Shown here: positions 1 to 9,416 of the stretch, in pieces
Layout of the letters: every line of letters starts with the position of its first letter
Position numbering within the stretch: the first letter of the stretch is position 1
DNA from: Solirubrobacterales bacterium
Lineage (GTDB): Bacteria; Actinomycetota; Thermoleophilia; Solirubrobacterales; Solirubrobacteraceae
Length of the DNA stretch: 64,000 bases
Assembly: GCA_003138355.1 (NCBI GenBank)
Contig: PLFX01000029.1
Span: 1 to 64,000, forward strand
Direction: 5' to 3'
Notes under the pieces: generated by a model
What the model saw: the letters and a program-made list of their open reading frames with translations, nothing else
Databases searched by the model: none
What the model was told of the DNA's origin: nothing
Position numbers and translations under genes: made by a program

Positions 1-42
1 TCGCCCCTCGCCCCTCGCCCCTCAGCGCTCAGCGCTCAGCCT
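1..42. repeat. short 7-bp tandem repeats (TCGCCCC x3, then TCAGCGC-like x3)
   Basis: direct reading of the first 42 bases. Confidence 0.8.
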
Positions 43-430
43 GACCTGCCTACCCGCCCGGCCATCCACTCCGCCTTGTGCGCGCGCTTGGTCGCCTGAT
101 AGTCGGCGAGCGCCGCCGCCGAGTCGACATCCCCGAGCGTGGGGTGCGCGGGCACGAGGCCTTGAGCGACCGCTATGCCAAGGCGCTTAGCGAGCACGGA
201 CCTGAGCGCCTTCACCTTCATCTCGCCGAACCCGGGCAGCGCCCCGATCCGCGCACGCAGGTCCGCCGCATCCCGCGCCTCACCCCAGATCCGACCCGCG
301 TCGCCCGCGTAGTCGTCGCGCACGCATACCGCGAGCTCCGCCACGCGCGCCGCCATCGCTCCCGGGAAGCGATGGAGCGCGGGTCGTTCGCGAAACGCCG
401 CGTCGAGATCCGGGTGGTGGCCCCCGTCTG
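36..430 (-). pseudogene. N-terminally truncated HhH-GPD family protein (TIGR03252-like)
   Basis: Translation contains FRERPALHRFPGAMAARVAELA...RIWGEA...ALPGFGEMKVKAL, typical of this family's C-terminal half; the expected N-terminal half is replaced by unrelated sequence. Confidence 0.6.
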
Positions 431-637
431 CATCGCCACACCTATGACGAGACGTGGGTCGTAATCGAGGGCAACCTGACATTCCGCTCCGGCGGGGAGG
501 ATCTACGCGCGGGCCCGGGCGACATTGTGATCGTGTCGCCGCACACGCCGCACAAGTTCACCAACGACGGCCCGGGTCGCTCCAGGCTCGTCTGTATCCA
601 CGCCAGCCCGACATTCGTCACCGAGTGGTTGGAGTGA
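416..637 (+). pseudogene. 5'-truncated cupin domain protein
   Basis: Reading frame HRHTYDETWVVIEGNLTFRSGGEDLRAGPGDIVIVSPHTPHKFTN...EWLE* with cupin HxH...E...G motif; no start codon or N-terminus upstream. Confidence 0.6.
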
Positions 638-1256
638 TCTGTTCTTGGGGGCTGGCGCGATGTTCAGCGCTCGCGTCGCTTCCGGCAGCGGCCGGCCACT
701 CGCGCAGGGCGCGATCGAGCGCCACGAGGATCCGCTTGAAGGTCTGCTCCAGGTCGACGTCGATCGCAAACCCGCCCGCCGCCTCGAGCGTCACGAAGCC
801 GTGCAGGGCGACGCGGATCGTCCGCGACGCGTGGATCGCCTCATCCCCCTCCAGCCCGTACCCGCGCAGCACGCCGAGTGTTACCTGCGTCGCTTGTGCA
901 CCCGCGGCCGCCCCTTCCGGATCGCCGCGCAGCTCGCGCGCGCGCTGGGCCGCGGCATAACGCCCAGGGTGGGCGCGCGCGTATTCGCGGTACGCGCGCG
1001 CGAGCGCGCCGAGCGCCTGTGCCCCGGAGCGCCCGATGCTCGCCTCGGTCATCGCCGCCGCGAGTTCGCGTGCGCCGAGCGCGCCGATTCCGCGCCGCAG
1101 GTCATCGAGCCCGCCGACATGCGCGTACAGCGACGGGGCGCGTACGCCGAGCTCGTCGGCGAGCGCCGCGAGCGTCACGCCCTCGAGGCCGCGCGCGTCC
1201 GCCAGCCGCGCGCCGGCCGCGACGACGGCCGCCCTACCCAGCCCGGCGCGCGCCAT
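618..1256 (-). CDS. TetR/AcrR family transcriptional regulator
   Basis: N-terminal HTH (AAVVAAGARLADARGLEGVTLAALADELGVRAPSLYAHVGG). Confidence 0.85.
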   Translation of the reverse strand: MARAGLGRAAVVAAGARLADARGLEGVTLAALADELGVRAPSLYAHVGGLDDLRRGIGALGARELAAAMTEASIGRSGAQALGALARAYREYARAHPGRYAAAQRARELRGDPEGAAAGAQATQVTLGVLRGYGLEGDEAIHASRTIRVALHGFVTLEAAGGFAIDVDLEQTFKRILVALDRALREWPAAAGSDASAEHRASPQEQITPTTR

Positions 1257-1920
1257 GGCTAACCCGCGCTATCGCCTTGTCCATCGCCGCGAGCGGCGTG
1301 CGCACCGGCTGTCCATGCCCGACGACGAGCAGCGCCGGCTCGAGGGCGCGCAGCGCGCGCGCCGCCTCGACGACCTGCTCACGGTCCTCGGTCCCCATCG
1401 CCGCGAGCGGGAACGGCTGGCCGATCCGGTTCGGGATGTCGACCCGGACGGTGCTTGTATAGGTGTCCCCGGCGATCAGCGTCCTGTCCCGGACGTCCAT
1501 GAACGCAACGTGTCCCGGCGTGTGACCCGGGTTCGCGACGACCTCGAGGCTCCCGATCCGCTCGCCGCCGTGAAGCAGCTGATCGGGCCTTGTCGCGACC
1601 GCCGGCCACGAACCGCGTGTCTTCGGGGCCTCGCCCGCGTGGATTCGCGCATCCGCCTCGCCGAGCGACACCGGCACCTCCGCGCCCAGCAAGTCGCGCA
1701 GCGCATCGAGCGAGCCGCTGTGGTCGCCGTGCCCGTGGGTAAGCGCGATCCGAACGATCTCCCCACCGGCCGCGCGCGCCGCCTTCACGATGTCTTCCGC
1801 CGCCCCCGACAGCGTCGTGTCTACCAGCGTGAACCCGTCGTCCTCGCGTACCAGGTACGCGTTCACGAACCGCGCCCGATCGAGCTGGATGAGATTGTCC
1901 GTTACTCGCTTCGCCTTCAT
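1234..1920 (-). CDS. MBL fold metallo-hydrolase
   Basis: HGHGDHSGSLD metal-binding motif, NPGHTPGHVAF, GDTY; overlaps downstream TetR gene. Confidence 0.9.
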   Translation of the reverse strand: MKAKRVTDNLIQLDRARFVNAYLVREDDGFTLVDTTLSGAAEDIVKAARAAGGEIVRIALTHGHGDHSGSLDALRDLLGAEVPVSLGEADARIHAGEAPKTRGSWPAVATRPDQLLHGGERIGSLEVVANPGHTPGHVAFMDVRDRTLIAGDTYTSTVRVDIPNRIGQPFPLAAMGTEDREQVVEAARALRALEPALLVVGHGQPVRTPLAAMDKAIARVSHGARRAG

Positions 1921-1940
1921 CGTCTATGCCTCCTAGGAAA

Positions 1941-1961
1941 TTACCTAATGAGCATAGGTTA
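1941..1961. promoter_or_regulatory. putative TetR operator
   Basis: TTACCTA-atgagca-TAGGTTA inverted repeat just upstream of the MBL-TetR operon. Confidence 0.4.
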
Positions 1962-2401
1962 GCACGCGCCTAGGCGCCGCAGCCCTCGCGTCGCGATCAG
2001 TGCGGTGGCGCGCGGCGGCGAACGCGCGACGTTTGCGTTGCGCTAGCGGCGCGACGACCGCAAGCCGGAGGTCACCGCCACCTGAGCCTGCGCGGCGTCG
2101 TCGTCCGTGGCGCTGGCTGCTTGAGCCCGCGGCGCTGTCCGCACCGCGGATAGAGGTGGCGGTGCCTCCCGTCCGGCTAGCGAAGTGCTCGTAAACACGA
2201 GTAACTTCATCACCGTCCGCAGTACCCAAACTGGACGCCGATTATGCGAAGGCGCCGGTAAAGCGCGCAAATAGCGCGATCTTCCAGTCCCCCGGCCTTG
2301 CCGCGATGGCGTAACGCCAGACCGGCCTTCGCGGACTGAACATCTAGCGCCTCTTTAGCGAGGCTCCGTAGCCTCCCGAGGACCATGCGACGCAATGCCC
2401 G

Positions 2402-2995
2402 ATGACCGATCCGGACGCCGAGCTTCTGAGCCGTTTTCGCGCGGGCGACGAGCAGGCGTTCGTCGAGCTCGTGGCGCGTCATCACACGACGATGCTCCGC
2501 CTCGCCCAGAGCTTCGTCGCGAGCCGGGCGATCGCCGAGGAGGTAGCTCAGGACGCCTGGCTTGCCGCATTGCGCGGGATCGGCGGCTTCGCAGGGCGCT
2601 CCACGTTCCGTACCTGGCTCTTCGCAATCCTCGCCAACCGCGCGCGCACAACAGGCATGCGTGAGCACCGCACGACACCACTCGAGAGCCCGGAGCCCGC
2701 AGTCGACCCGGCGCGCTTCGGCGCCGGCGGCATGTGGACCAGCCCGCCCGTCGACTGGACCGATGCAGCCGCGGAGCGCCTCGATGCGCAGGCCCTCGCG
2801 ACGGCCCTCCAATCTGCCCTCGACGGGCTGCCACCGCGGCAACGCCAGGTCGTCCTACTGCGCGATGTCGACGGGCTCAGCTCGGAGGAGGTCTGCGAGG
2901 TTCTCGAGCTGAGCGAGGCAAACCAGCGCGTCCTCCTGCACCGCGGGCGCTCTCACCTGCGCACCACCCTCGAAGCCAACTTCGGAGCGCGCTGA
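2402..2995 (+). CDS. RNA polymerase ECF sigma factor
   Basis: sigma region 2 (RFRAGDEQAFVELVARHHTTMLRLAQSF..) and region 4 (LPPRQRQVVLLRDVDGLSSEEVCEVLELSEANQRVLLHRGR). Confidence 0.9.
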   Translation: MTDPDAELLSRFRAGDEQAFVELVARHHTTMLRLAQSFVASRAIAEEVAQDAWLAALRGIGGFAGRSTFRTWLFAILANRARTTGMREHRTTPLESPEPAVDPARFGAGGMWTSPPVDWTDAAAERLDAQALATALQSALDGLPPRQRQVVLLRDVDGLSSEEVCEVLELSEANQRVLLHRGRSHLRTTLEANFGAR

Positions 2996-2997
2996 GC

Positions 2998-3264
2998 ATG
3001 CCGCTGCGATTGCGCCGCCAACCAGACCTCGTCTGCCAGCAGATCGTCGAGCTCGTCACCGACTACCTCGACGGCGCGCTCCCGCGCGCCGATCGCGGCC
3101 GCTTCGAGCGCCACCTCGCCGGCTGCCCGCAGTGCACTGCGTACCTCGCGCAGATGCGCGAGACGATCCGCCTCACGGGACGCCTGCGAGTCGCTGACCT
3201 CAGCCCCGCGATGCGCGCGGACTTCGGCGAGCTCTACCGCGGCTGGCGCGCGGAAGCGACGTAG
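2998..3264 (+). CDS. anti-sigma factor, zf-HC2 type
   Basis: VTDYLDGALPRADRGRFERHLAGCPQCTAYL immediately downstream of sigma gene. Confidence 0.8.
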   Translation: MPLRLRRQPDLVCQQIVELVTDYLDGALPRADRGRFERHLAGCPQCTAYLAQMRETIRLTGRLRVADLSPAMRADFGELYRGWRAEAT

Positions 3265-3366
3265 GCGAAGTCCCGCTGCAACCCGCGGCGGCGGGTAGTT
3301 CTCCGTGGCCCCTGCCGTCCTTCCTCCCGATGCGTCGCGCGCCCGCGCGCGTAGCGTCTGGTCCCA

Positions 3367-4917
3367 ATGAGCGCAACCGCCCCCGCCGTGCCGACCGCGC
3401 CGCGCGCGGGCACCGAGCGGCGCCGAACCCCGTGGCTGATCCTGCCGGTCCTCTGCATCGCGGTTCTCGTGGTCAACATCGATGCGACGATCCTCAACGT
3501 CGCGCTTCCAACCCTGGTCCGCAAGCTCCACGCCAACCAGTCGGACCTCCAGTGGATCGTCGACGCCTACTCGCTCGCCTTTGGCGGCCTCTTGATCGTC
3601 GCCGGCAGCCTCGCCGACCACCTTGGCCGCAAGCGGGCCTTCATCTCAGGCTTCGCGGTCTTCGCTGTCGGCTCACTGGGCGCCGCCCTTTCTTCGAGCG
3701 TTGACATGCTCATCGCCTTCCGCGCAGTCATGGGCGCCGGCGCCGCGCTCCAGATCCCGGCCGGTCTCTCGATCCTCAATGACGTCTTCCGCTCGCCGAG
3801 CACGCGTCGCACCGCGATCGGGCTGTGGGGCGGCACGATGGGCGTCGGCGTGGCGATCGGACCGCTCACCGGCGGGGTCCTGCTCGCACACTTTGCCTGG
3901 GGCTCGATCTTCCTCGTCAACGTCCCGCTCGTCCTCCTCGGCGGCCTCGCCGCGGCTCGCCTCGTCCCCGAGTCACGCGACCCGCAGGCCGACGAGCCCG
4001 ATCCAACCGGGGCCGCTCTCTCGATCCTCGGCCTCGGCCTCGTGCTCTGGGCGGTGATCGACGCGCCGCTGCGCGGGTGGAGCTCCACCATCGTCCTGGC
4101 CACCCTCGCGGCGGGCCTCGCGACGCTGGCCCTCTTCACCGCCTTCGAGCGCCGCTCGACCCACCCGATGCTGAAGCTCGAGTTCTTCCGCTCACGCCGC
4201 TACACGGGTGCGATCGCCGCGGTCGGCCTCGGCGTCTTCGCCCTCTTCGGCGCCCTCTTCATCCTCTCGCAGCTGCTCCAGAACGAGCTCGGTTACACGC
4301 CCCTCCAGGCGGGCGTGCGCATCCTCCCGATCGCGGGCGTCCTCGCGCTCACAGCACCGGCCTCGACGCTGCTCGTCCGCCAGGTCGGCTCGAAGCTCGT
4401 CGCCGGATCCGCTCTGCTCGCGATGGCCGCCGGTTTCTGGCTGATTCGCGGCGCCTGCACACCGGCGGTCTCCTATGACTCGCTGCTGCCCGGCATGCTC
4501 TGCCTCGGGCTCGCGTCGGGCCTGCTCATGCCGACCTGCGCTGACGCGATCCTTGGCGCCGTTCCGCGCGCCAAGGCGGGCGTCGGATCAGCCACCTACG
4601 GCGTCTCGATCCAGACGGGCGGCTCGATCGGCGTCGCCGTGATCGGTTCGATCGTCGCGACGCGCTACAGCCATCGTCTCGCGCCGCTCGTCGCCCACCT
4701 CGCTCCAGCTCCCGTGCTCCACGCGATCACGGGCTCGCTCGGCGGTGCTCTGGCTGTCGCTGCCCGGCTCTCGCCGCCGTACGCCGCCATCCTCGCCCAC
4801 GCCGCTCGCACCGCCTTCATCAGCGGCATGCAGCTGAGCGCCACCGTTTCCGCCGCCGTCGCCCTCGCCGGCGCACTGCTCACGCTCGCCCTGCTACCGG
4901 CGCGCGCGGATCGTTAG
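3367..4917 (+). CDS. MFS transporter, DHA2 (EmrB/QacA) family
   Basis: NIDATILNVALPTLVRKL..., DHLGRKRAF, about 14 hydrophobic segments. Confidence 0.9.
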   Translation: MSATAPAVPTAPRAGTERRRTPWLILPVLCIAVLVVNIDATILNVALPTLVRKLHANQSDLQWIVDAYSLAFGGLLIVAGSLADHLGRKRAFISGFAVFAVGSLGAALSSSVDMLIAFRAVMGAGAALQIPAGLSILNDVFRSPSTRRTAIGLWGGTMGVGVAIGPLTGGVLLAHFAWGSIFLVNVPLVLLGGLAAARLVPESRDPQADEPDPTGAALSILGLGLVLWAVIDAPLRGWSSTIVLATLAAGLATLALFTAFERRSTHPMLKLEFFRSRRYTGAIAAVGLGVFALFGALFILSQLLQNELGYTPLQAGVRILPIAGVLALTAPASTLLVRQVGSKLVAGSALLAMAAGFWLIRGACTPAVSYDSLLPGMLCLGLASGLLMPTCADAILGAVPRAKAGVGSATYGVSIQTGGSIGVAVIGSIVATRYSHRLAPLVAHLAPAPVLHAITGSLGGALAVAARLSPPYAAILAHAARTAFISGMQLSATVSAAVALAGALLTLALLPARADR

Positions 4918-4965
4918 TCCGCCTCACCGCCCGAGCGAGTCGCTAGCGTCGTTCCGCTTGCGGAC

Positions 4966-6456
4966 CTATCCCTCGGCGACCGCTGCGGTCTCGCCGGGTG
5001 CCGCAGGCGCTGCGCCGCCCGGCACCATCGCCGGTACGTTGGAACTCGCGCGTAGCCCGAACACGGTGACGAAGAATGCGATCAGCGCAAAGCCGGTGCC
5101 GATCCAGAACGCGAGGTGATAGCCGCCGACGAGCGCGGCGAGGTGGCCGTCCCCCGTGTGCAGCAACGAGGTGGTGCGCGACGCGGCGAGGCTTGCGAGC
5201 ACCGCGAGACCGAGCGCGCCACCCATCATGAACGAGGTGTTCACGAGGCCCGAGGCGAGGCCCGAGTCTTCGGGCGGCACGTCGCCCATCGCGGCGAGCA
5301 GCATCGGGTTGAAGACGATCCCGCCGCCGAGGCCGAGCAGGATCATCGACGGGAGCACGTCGGCCGCGAAATTCCCGTGCACCGGCAGCCGCGTGAAGAG
5401 CGCGAGCCCGGCGGCCGCGAGCAGCAGGCCTACCGCGAGCGGGCGCTTGAGCCCGAAGCGCATGACGAGCATCGCCGACACGCCGAGCGAGAGGCCGCCC
5501 ATGATCAGTGTCGCCGGCAGGAACGCGAGGCCAACCTGGAGCGAGCTGTAGTGCAGAACGCCCTGGAGGTAGAGCGCAGAGAGGAAGAACCAGGCGAACA
5601 GCGCGCCCGCCCAGAGGACGCCGAGACTGTTCGCTGTCGAGAGGTTGCGGTGACGGAAGAGCCCGAGCGGCATCAGCGGCGCGCTGTTCCGCGACTCGAT
5701 TGTCAGGAACGCGCCGAGCAGCACGACCGCCCCGCCGAGCAGCCCGAGCGTCTGCGCCGAGGTCCAGCCGGCGCTGTTGCCGTTGACGATCGCGTAGACG
5801 GCAAGCATGAGCGCTGCGGTCACGCTGACCGCGCCCCCGAGGTCGAGCTTCGTGTCGGCCATACCACGGTTACCTTCCGGCAGCACGCGCAACGCGAGGA
5901 CCGCCACGATCATTCCGATCGGCACGTTGACGAGGAAGATCCAGTGCCAGCTGAGCACGTCGGTGAGGATGCCGCCGAGGATCACGCCGATCGTGCCGCC
6001 GCCGGACGCGACGAAGCCGAAGATCCCCATCGCCTTCGCGCGCTCGCCCTGCTCGGTGAAGAGCGCCATCGTGAGCGCGAGCGAAACGGCATTGACTGTC
6101 GCGCCGCCAAGGCCCTGGATCACACGCGCCGCGACGAGCATCGTCTGGCTGCTCGAAAGGCCGCACGCCAGCGAGGCGAGCGTGAACAAGGCGATGCCGC
6201 CGAGGAACAGGCGCCGCGGCCCGAACATGTCCCCGAGGCGCCCGCCGAGCAGCAGGAACCCACCGAACGTCAGGAGGTACCCGTTCACAACCCACGCGAG
6301 CGAGGACTGGTTGAAGCCGAGCGAGCGTTTGATCGTCGGTAGTGCAACGTTCACGATCGTCGTGTCGAGCACGATCATCAGCGTGCCGAGGCAGAGGACG
6401 AGTAGTGCGATCCAGCGTTCCCGATCGGCAGCGCTGCGTCCAGTCCCAGCTTCCAT
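4966..6456 (-). CDS. MFS transporter, DHA2 (EmrB/QacA) family
   Basis: LDTTIVNVALPTIKRSLGF, GGRLGDMFGPRRLF, ARVIQGLGGA motifs. Confidence 0.9.
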   Translation of the reverse strand: MEAGTGRSAADRERWIALLVLCLGTLMIVLDTTIVNVALPTIKRSLGFNQSSLAWVVNGYLLTFGGFLLLGGRLGDMFGPRRLFLGGIALFTLASLACGLSSSQTMLVAARVIQGLGGATVNAVSLALTMALFTEQGERAKAMGIFGFVASGGGTIGVILGGILTDVLSWHWIFLVNVPIGMIVAVLALRVLPEGNRGMADTKLDLGGAVSVTAALMLAVYAIVNGNSAGWTSAQTLGLLGGAVVLLGAFLTIESRNSAPLMPLGLFRHRNLSTANSLGVLWAGALFAWFFLSALYLQGVLHYSSLQVGLAFLPATLIMGGLSLGVSAMLVMRFGLKRPLAVGLLLAAAGLALFTRLPVHGNFAADVLPSMILLGLGGGIVFNPMLLAAMGDVPPEDSGLASGLVNTSFMMGGALGLAVLASLAASRTTSLLHTGDGHLAALVGGYHLAFWIGTGFALIAFFVTVFGLRASSNVPAMVPGGAAPAAPGETAAVAEG

Positions 6457-6674
6457 GCATCCCTCGCTTCCCGCCGAAGTCCCCGCTCCCATTGAAGCAG
6501 GTGGCCGTCGGCCGCCCGGCTGCGCAAGCTCGAGCAAGCCGAGAACGTGGCGAGCGAGAAGACCAGAATCCGGCCCGACCTCGAAGACCGTCGTAGCGCA
6601 GAGCCAGCGGGGACGCGCCGCCCTCGAGGCTACACGGGGACGCCCCGGGGTCTGCTCAACGGGTCGTAGACCGG

Positions 6675-6902
6675 CTAGTCGGTCGGATATGTGTCGTCGC
6701 TGAGGGTGCTCCAGGGCACCAGCCCGTCGTAGACGAACTCAGCCGGAGGAGTGGAGACGGTCTCGATCCGGTGCAGGCGATAGGCATCTGCGGTGCCGTC
6801 GCCGCGCGCGGCGTAGAACGTCGTCCTGATCCCCTCCGGTGGAAGCTCTGACTCGTCAACGAAGCTGCCGTCGAGAGGACCACCAACCAACTCGAGTTTC
6901 AT
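6675..6902 (-). CDS. hypothetical protein
   Basis: ORF MKLELVGGPLDGSFVDESELPPEGIRTTFYAARGDG... Confidence 0.5.
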   Translation of the reverse strand: MKLELVGGPLDGSFVDESELPPEGIRTTFYAARGDGTADAYRLHRIETVSTPPAEFVYDGLVPWSTLSDDTYPTD

Positions 6903-6998
6903 GATCGCGATCGTACGCCCGCGAGCTGACGCTACGCGTCTGTGCGCTCAAGTCGGCAACGCGCGGGCCGGCCGCCGACCACGGCCCCGGGCAGTCTG

Positions 6999-7862
6999 CT
7001 ATTGCGACTGCCCGGCCTGTGCCTGCGAGGCCCGCGCGCGCGGATCGAGGTCGGCCAGCGTTAGCTGGTGCGCCGGCGGGCGGTCGATGATGCGGCGCGA
7101 GTCGACCCGCAGCTGCGGGTCGACGTGGAGCAGATCGCCGCTGTCAAGTAGCCGCCAGGCGGGGTCGTCGTCCATCCGCTCGCTGGCGACCACGACGAGC
7201 GGACATTTGCGAGCGTCGGCGGAATGGACGTGCGTCCCGAGGCGGCTTCGGTGGTGCAACTCCTCGCCGGCGTCGCGCTCGAGCACGTAGAGCTCGTGCG
7301 TCTGTGGGTAGCGGAGCGCCCAGAGCTCGTCCGCGCTGGTTAGCACGAAGTTGAGCGCGTAGAGCGGCAGCTGCTCCGCGATCCATGTGACCGCCGCGGT
7401 GATGCCTGCCTCGACGTCTCCACCCTGCTCGTCGATCCGCTTCGTGATCAGCGCGAAGGCGCGCTCGGAGTCAGTTTGGCCATGCACGTGCGCGAGTGCG
7501 GCGCCAAGCTCGGCGTCGAGCGTGGGGAGGTCTCCGAACGCGCCGTTGTGGGCGAACAGGCGGTGTTCCAGCTCGAACGGGTGCGTGTTCTCGCGCGCCG
7601 CCGGCCCGGTCGAGGCGAAGCGGATGTGGGCGAGGAAGGTATGCGAGCGGATCTCGTGGGCCTCGCGTACGAAGCGCTTGTCGTCGTGCGCGGCGAGCGG
7701 CTGCTTGCTGACGTGGGCCGCGCCGCGCTCGTCGAACCAGCCGATGCCGGTCCCGTCCGGCTCGCGGAAGCTCTGCCGGAGGAGGCTGTCCGGCGCGTCG
7801 AGGAGCCAGAACGTCGCCGTGGTCGGCTGCGTGCCGGAGGTCATGCCGAACAGGCGGCACAT
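6999..7862 (-). CDS. class II glutamine amidotransferase (YafJ-like)
   Basis: MCRLFGM start with Cys2 nucleophile; HIRFASTGPAARENTHPFELEHRLFAHNGAFGD. Confidence 0.85.
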   Translation of the reverse strand: MCRLFGMTSGTQPTTATFWLLDAPDSLLRQSFREPDGTGIGWFDERGAAHVSKQPLAAHDDKRFVREAHEIRSHTFLAHIRFASTGPAARENTHPFELEHRLFAHNGAFGDLPTLDAELGAALAHVHGQTDSERAFALITKRIDEQGGDVEAGITAAVTWIAEQLPLYALNFVLTSADELWALRYPQTHELYVLERDAGEELHHRSRLGTHVHSADARKCPLVVVASERMDDDPAWRLLDSGDLLHVDPQLRVDSRRIIDRPPAHQLTLADLDPRARASQAQAGQSQ

Positions 7863-7991
7863 GCGTGGAACGGTAGCTGGCGAGCGGACCTCGGTTGCGT
7901 CGCGCCGCCTCGCTGCTGGCGAACGGCGAATCGCGATCGCTGCGATCAGTGGGGACAGACCAACCGCCTGACCGCCGCTATCGTGGCCCGG

Positions 7992-8100
7992 ATGACCACG
8001 CGCGCGTGGACGCTCTTCGGCGCCCTCTCGGTCGTCTGGGGCGTTCCCTACCTCTTCATCAAGCTCGCCGATGATGGCGGCGCGACGCCGGGCCTGCACG
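7992..8100 (+). pseudogene. N-terminal remnant of EamA/DMT-type transporter
   Basis: MTTRAWTLFGALSVVWGVPYLFIKLADDGGATPG then loss of similarity. Confidence 0.5.
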
Positions 8101-8243
8101 ACCGACCGGCTCGCGCTCGATTTCGCCTCGCCCGATTTCGATCGCGTCGACGAGCCCCCTTGCTTGGCGCTTCACCTACTCGTCGAGGGGCGGATCGTCG
8201 TGCCGTGTCCGGTTCGGCGCGGCTCGAGCGTCTTAGTTGATAG

Positions 8244-9359
8244 ATGGAGCGCCAGACACTGATCGAAGACGAGCGCGGGCCGCTCGTCGCGCGCCTCACA
8301 GCCGTCCTGGGTGGCGATCGCCACGCGGCGGAAGATCTCGCCCAGGAGGCGCTGTTCCGCGCCTGGCAGCGCCTTCCGGAGGGGCTCGACGCGTCGCGTC
8401 GGCGGGCCTGGCTCGCGCGCACGGCGCGCAACCTCGCGATCGACGAGCTGCGCCGCCGCTCGCGCCGTCCGCTCGCGAGCGCGGCGGATACCGCAGGGCT
8501 GCCGGCCGCCGAGCCTGACGCCGCGCGCGAGGCGCTCGCCCGGCTGAGTCCCCACGAGCGCTTCGCGCTGCTGCTGCGCTTCGAGGCCGGCTTTACGCAC
8601 GCGGAGATCGCGGCGCTCCTCTCGACGACCGAGGAGGCGGCGCGCAAGCGCGTGTCAAGAGCGCGCGCCGCGTTCCTGCGCTCCTACCGCGCCGAGCGCG
8701 CCGGCAGCGAGCCGCTGATCCTCCTCGCAATCGGCGAGCAGCAGTCGGCGGCGCCGTACGTCCGCTGGCTCGAGCAGGCCGGCGCGCGCGTGCGCCAGAT
8801 GCGCAGTGGTGTCGGCGAGCGTGATCTCGCGACCGCCGACGGGATCGTCTTCACCGGCGCAGGCAACGACATCGATCCGCGCCTCTATGGCGAGCGCCGG
8901 CGCGCGGTCTGCGTGGAGCCTGATATCGCCGCCGACCGACTCGAGCTGGCCGCGCTATCAGGCGCGCTCGCACTCGATCTACCCGTCGTCGGCATCTGTC
9001 GCGGCGGCCAACTACTCAACATCGCCTCGGGCGGCAGCCTCTACCAGGACGTTCACGCCGACGGCCTGACCAAGCTCACCCACAACGGCACGCCACACCT
9101 TGTGCGCACTGAGCGCGCCGGGCTGATTCGCCGCCTCGCGGGCGCTTCGCCGCAGGTCCACAGCGAGCACCATCAGGCGGTCCGCAGCCTCGGCCGGCGG
9201 CTGCGCGTCACCGCTCAGTCTGCAGACGGCGTGATCGAGACCATCGAGCGCGACGACCGGCGTTTCGCGATCGGCCTCCAGTGGCATCCCGAGCACTCCG
9301 ACAGCGCGGCCGGCGCGCTCGTCGCCGAGGCGCTCGTCGAGGCCGCCGCGACGCGCTGA
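8244..9359 (+). CDS. ECF sigma factor fused to class I glutamine amidotransferase / gamma-glutamyl hydrolase (peptidase C26-like) domain
   Basis: Single ORF: sigma regions 2 and 4 (residues about 1-150), then GATase1 domain with PVVGICRGGQLLNI nucleophile elbow and LQWHPEHS. Confidence 0.85.
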   Translation: MERQTLIEDERGPLVARLTAVLGGDRHAAEDLAQEALFRAWQRLPEGLDASRRRAWLARTARNLAIDELRRRSRRPLASAADTAGLPAAEPDAAREALARLSPHERFALLLRFEAGFTHAEIAALLSTTEEAARKRVSRARAAFLRSYRAERAGSEPLILLAIGEQQSAAPYVRWLEQAGARVRQMRSGVGERDLATADGIVFTGAGNDIDPRLYGERRRAVCVEPDIAADRLELAALSGALALDLPVVGICRGGQLLNIASGGSLYQDVHADGLTKLTHNGTPHLVRTERAGLIRRLAGASPQVHSEHHQAVRSLGRRLRVTAQSADGVIETIERDDRRFAIGLQWHPEHSDSAAGALVAEALVEAAATR

Positions 9360-9416
9360 TGGCGGTCGCCGCATCTGAATGGGGACTGCCTGTGTGGTGG
9401 TTCGCCCAGGCGGCGC

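Noticed and set aside
5116-6342. 408-aa plus-strand ORF opposite the DHA2 transporter
   Set aside because: Charged, low-complexity (E/R/H-rich) translation antisense to a clear gene: a high-GC shadow ORF. The same applies to 40820-42652 (-), 36824-37882 (-), 42988-44202 (-), 24220-25791 (+) and 45925-46857 (-).
3367-6456. Convergent neighbouring DHA2 transporters as a recent tandem duplication
   Set aside because: Sequences are clearly diverged and in opposite orientation; multiple DHA2 exporters are common in such genomes.
6999-9359. Functional pairing of the class II amidotransferase with the nearby class I GATase domain
   Set aside because: They are different superfamilies, on opposite strands and separated by a relic; proximity alone is weak evidence.
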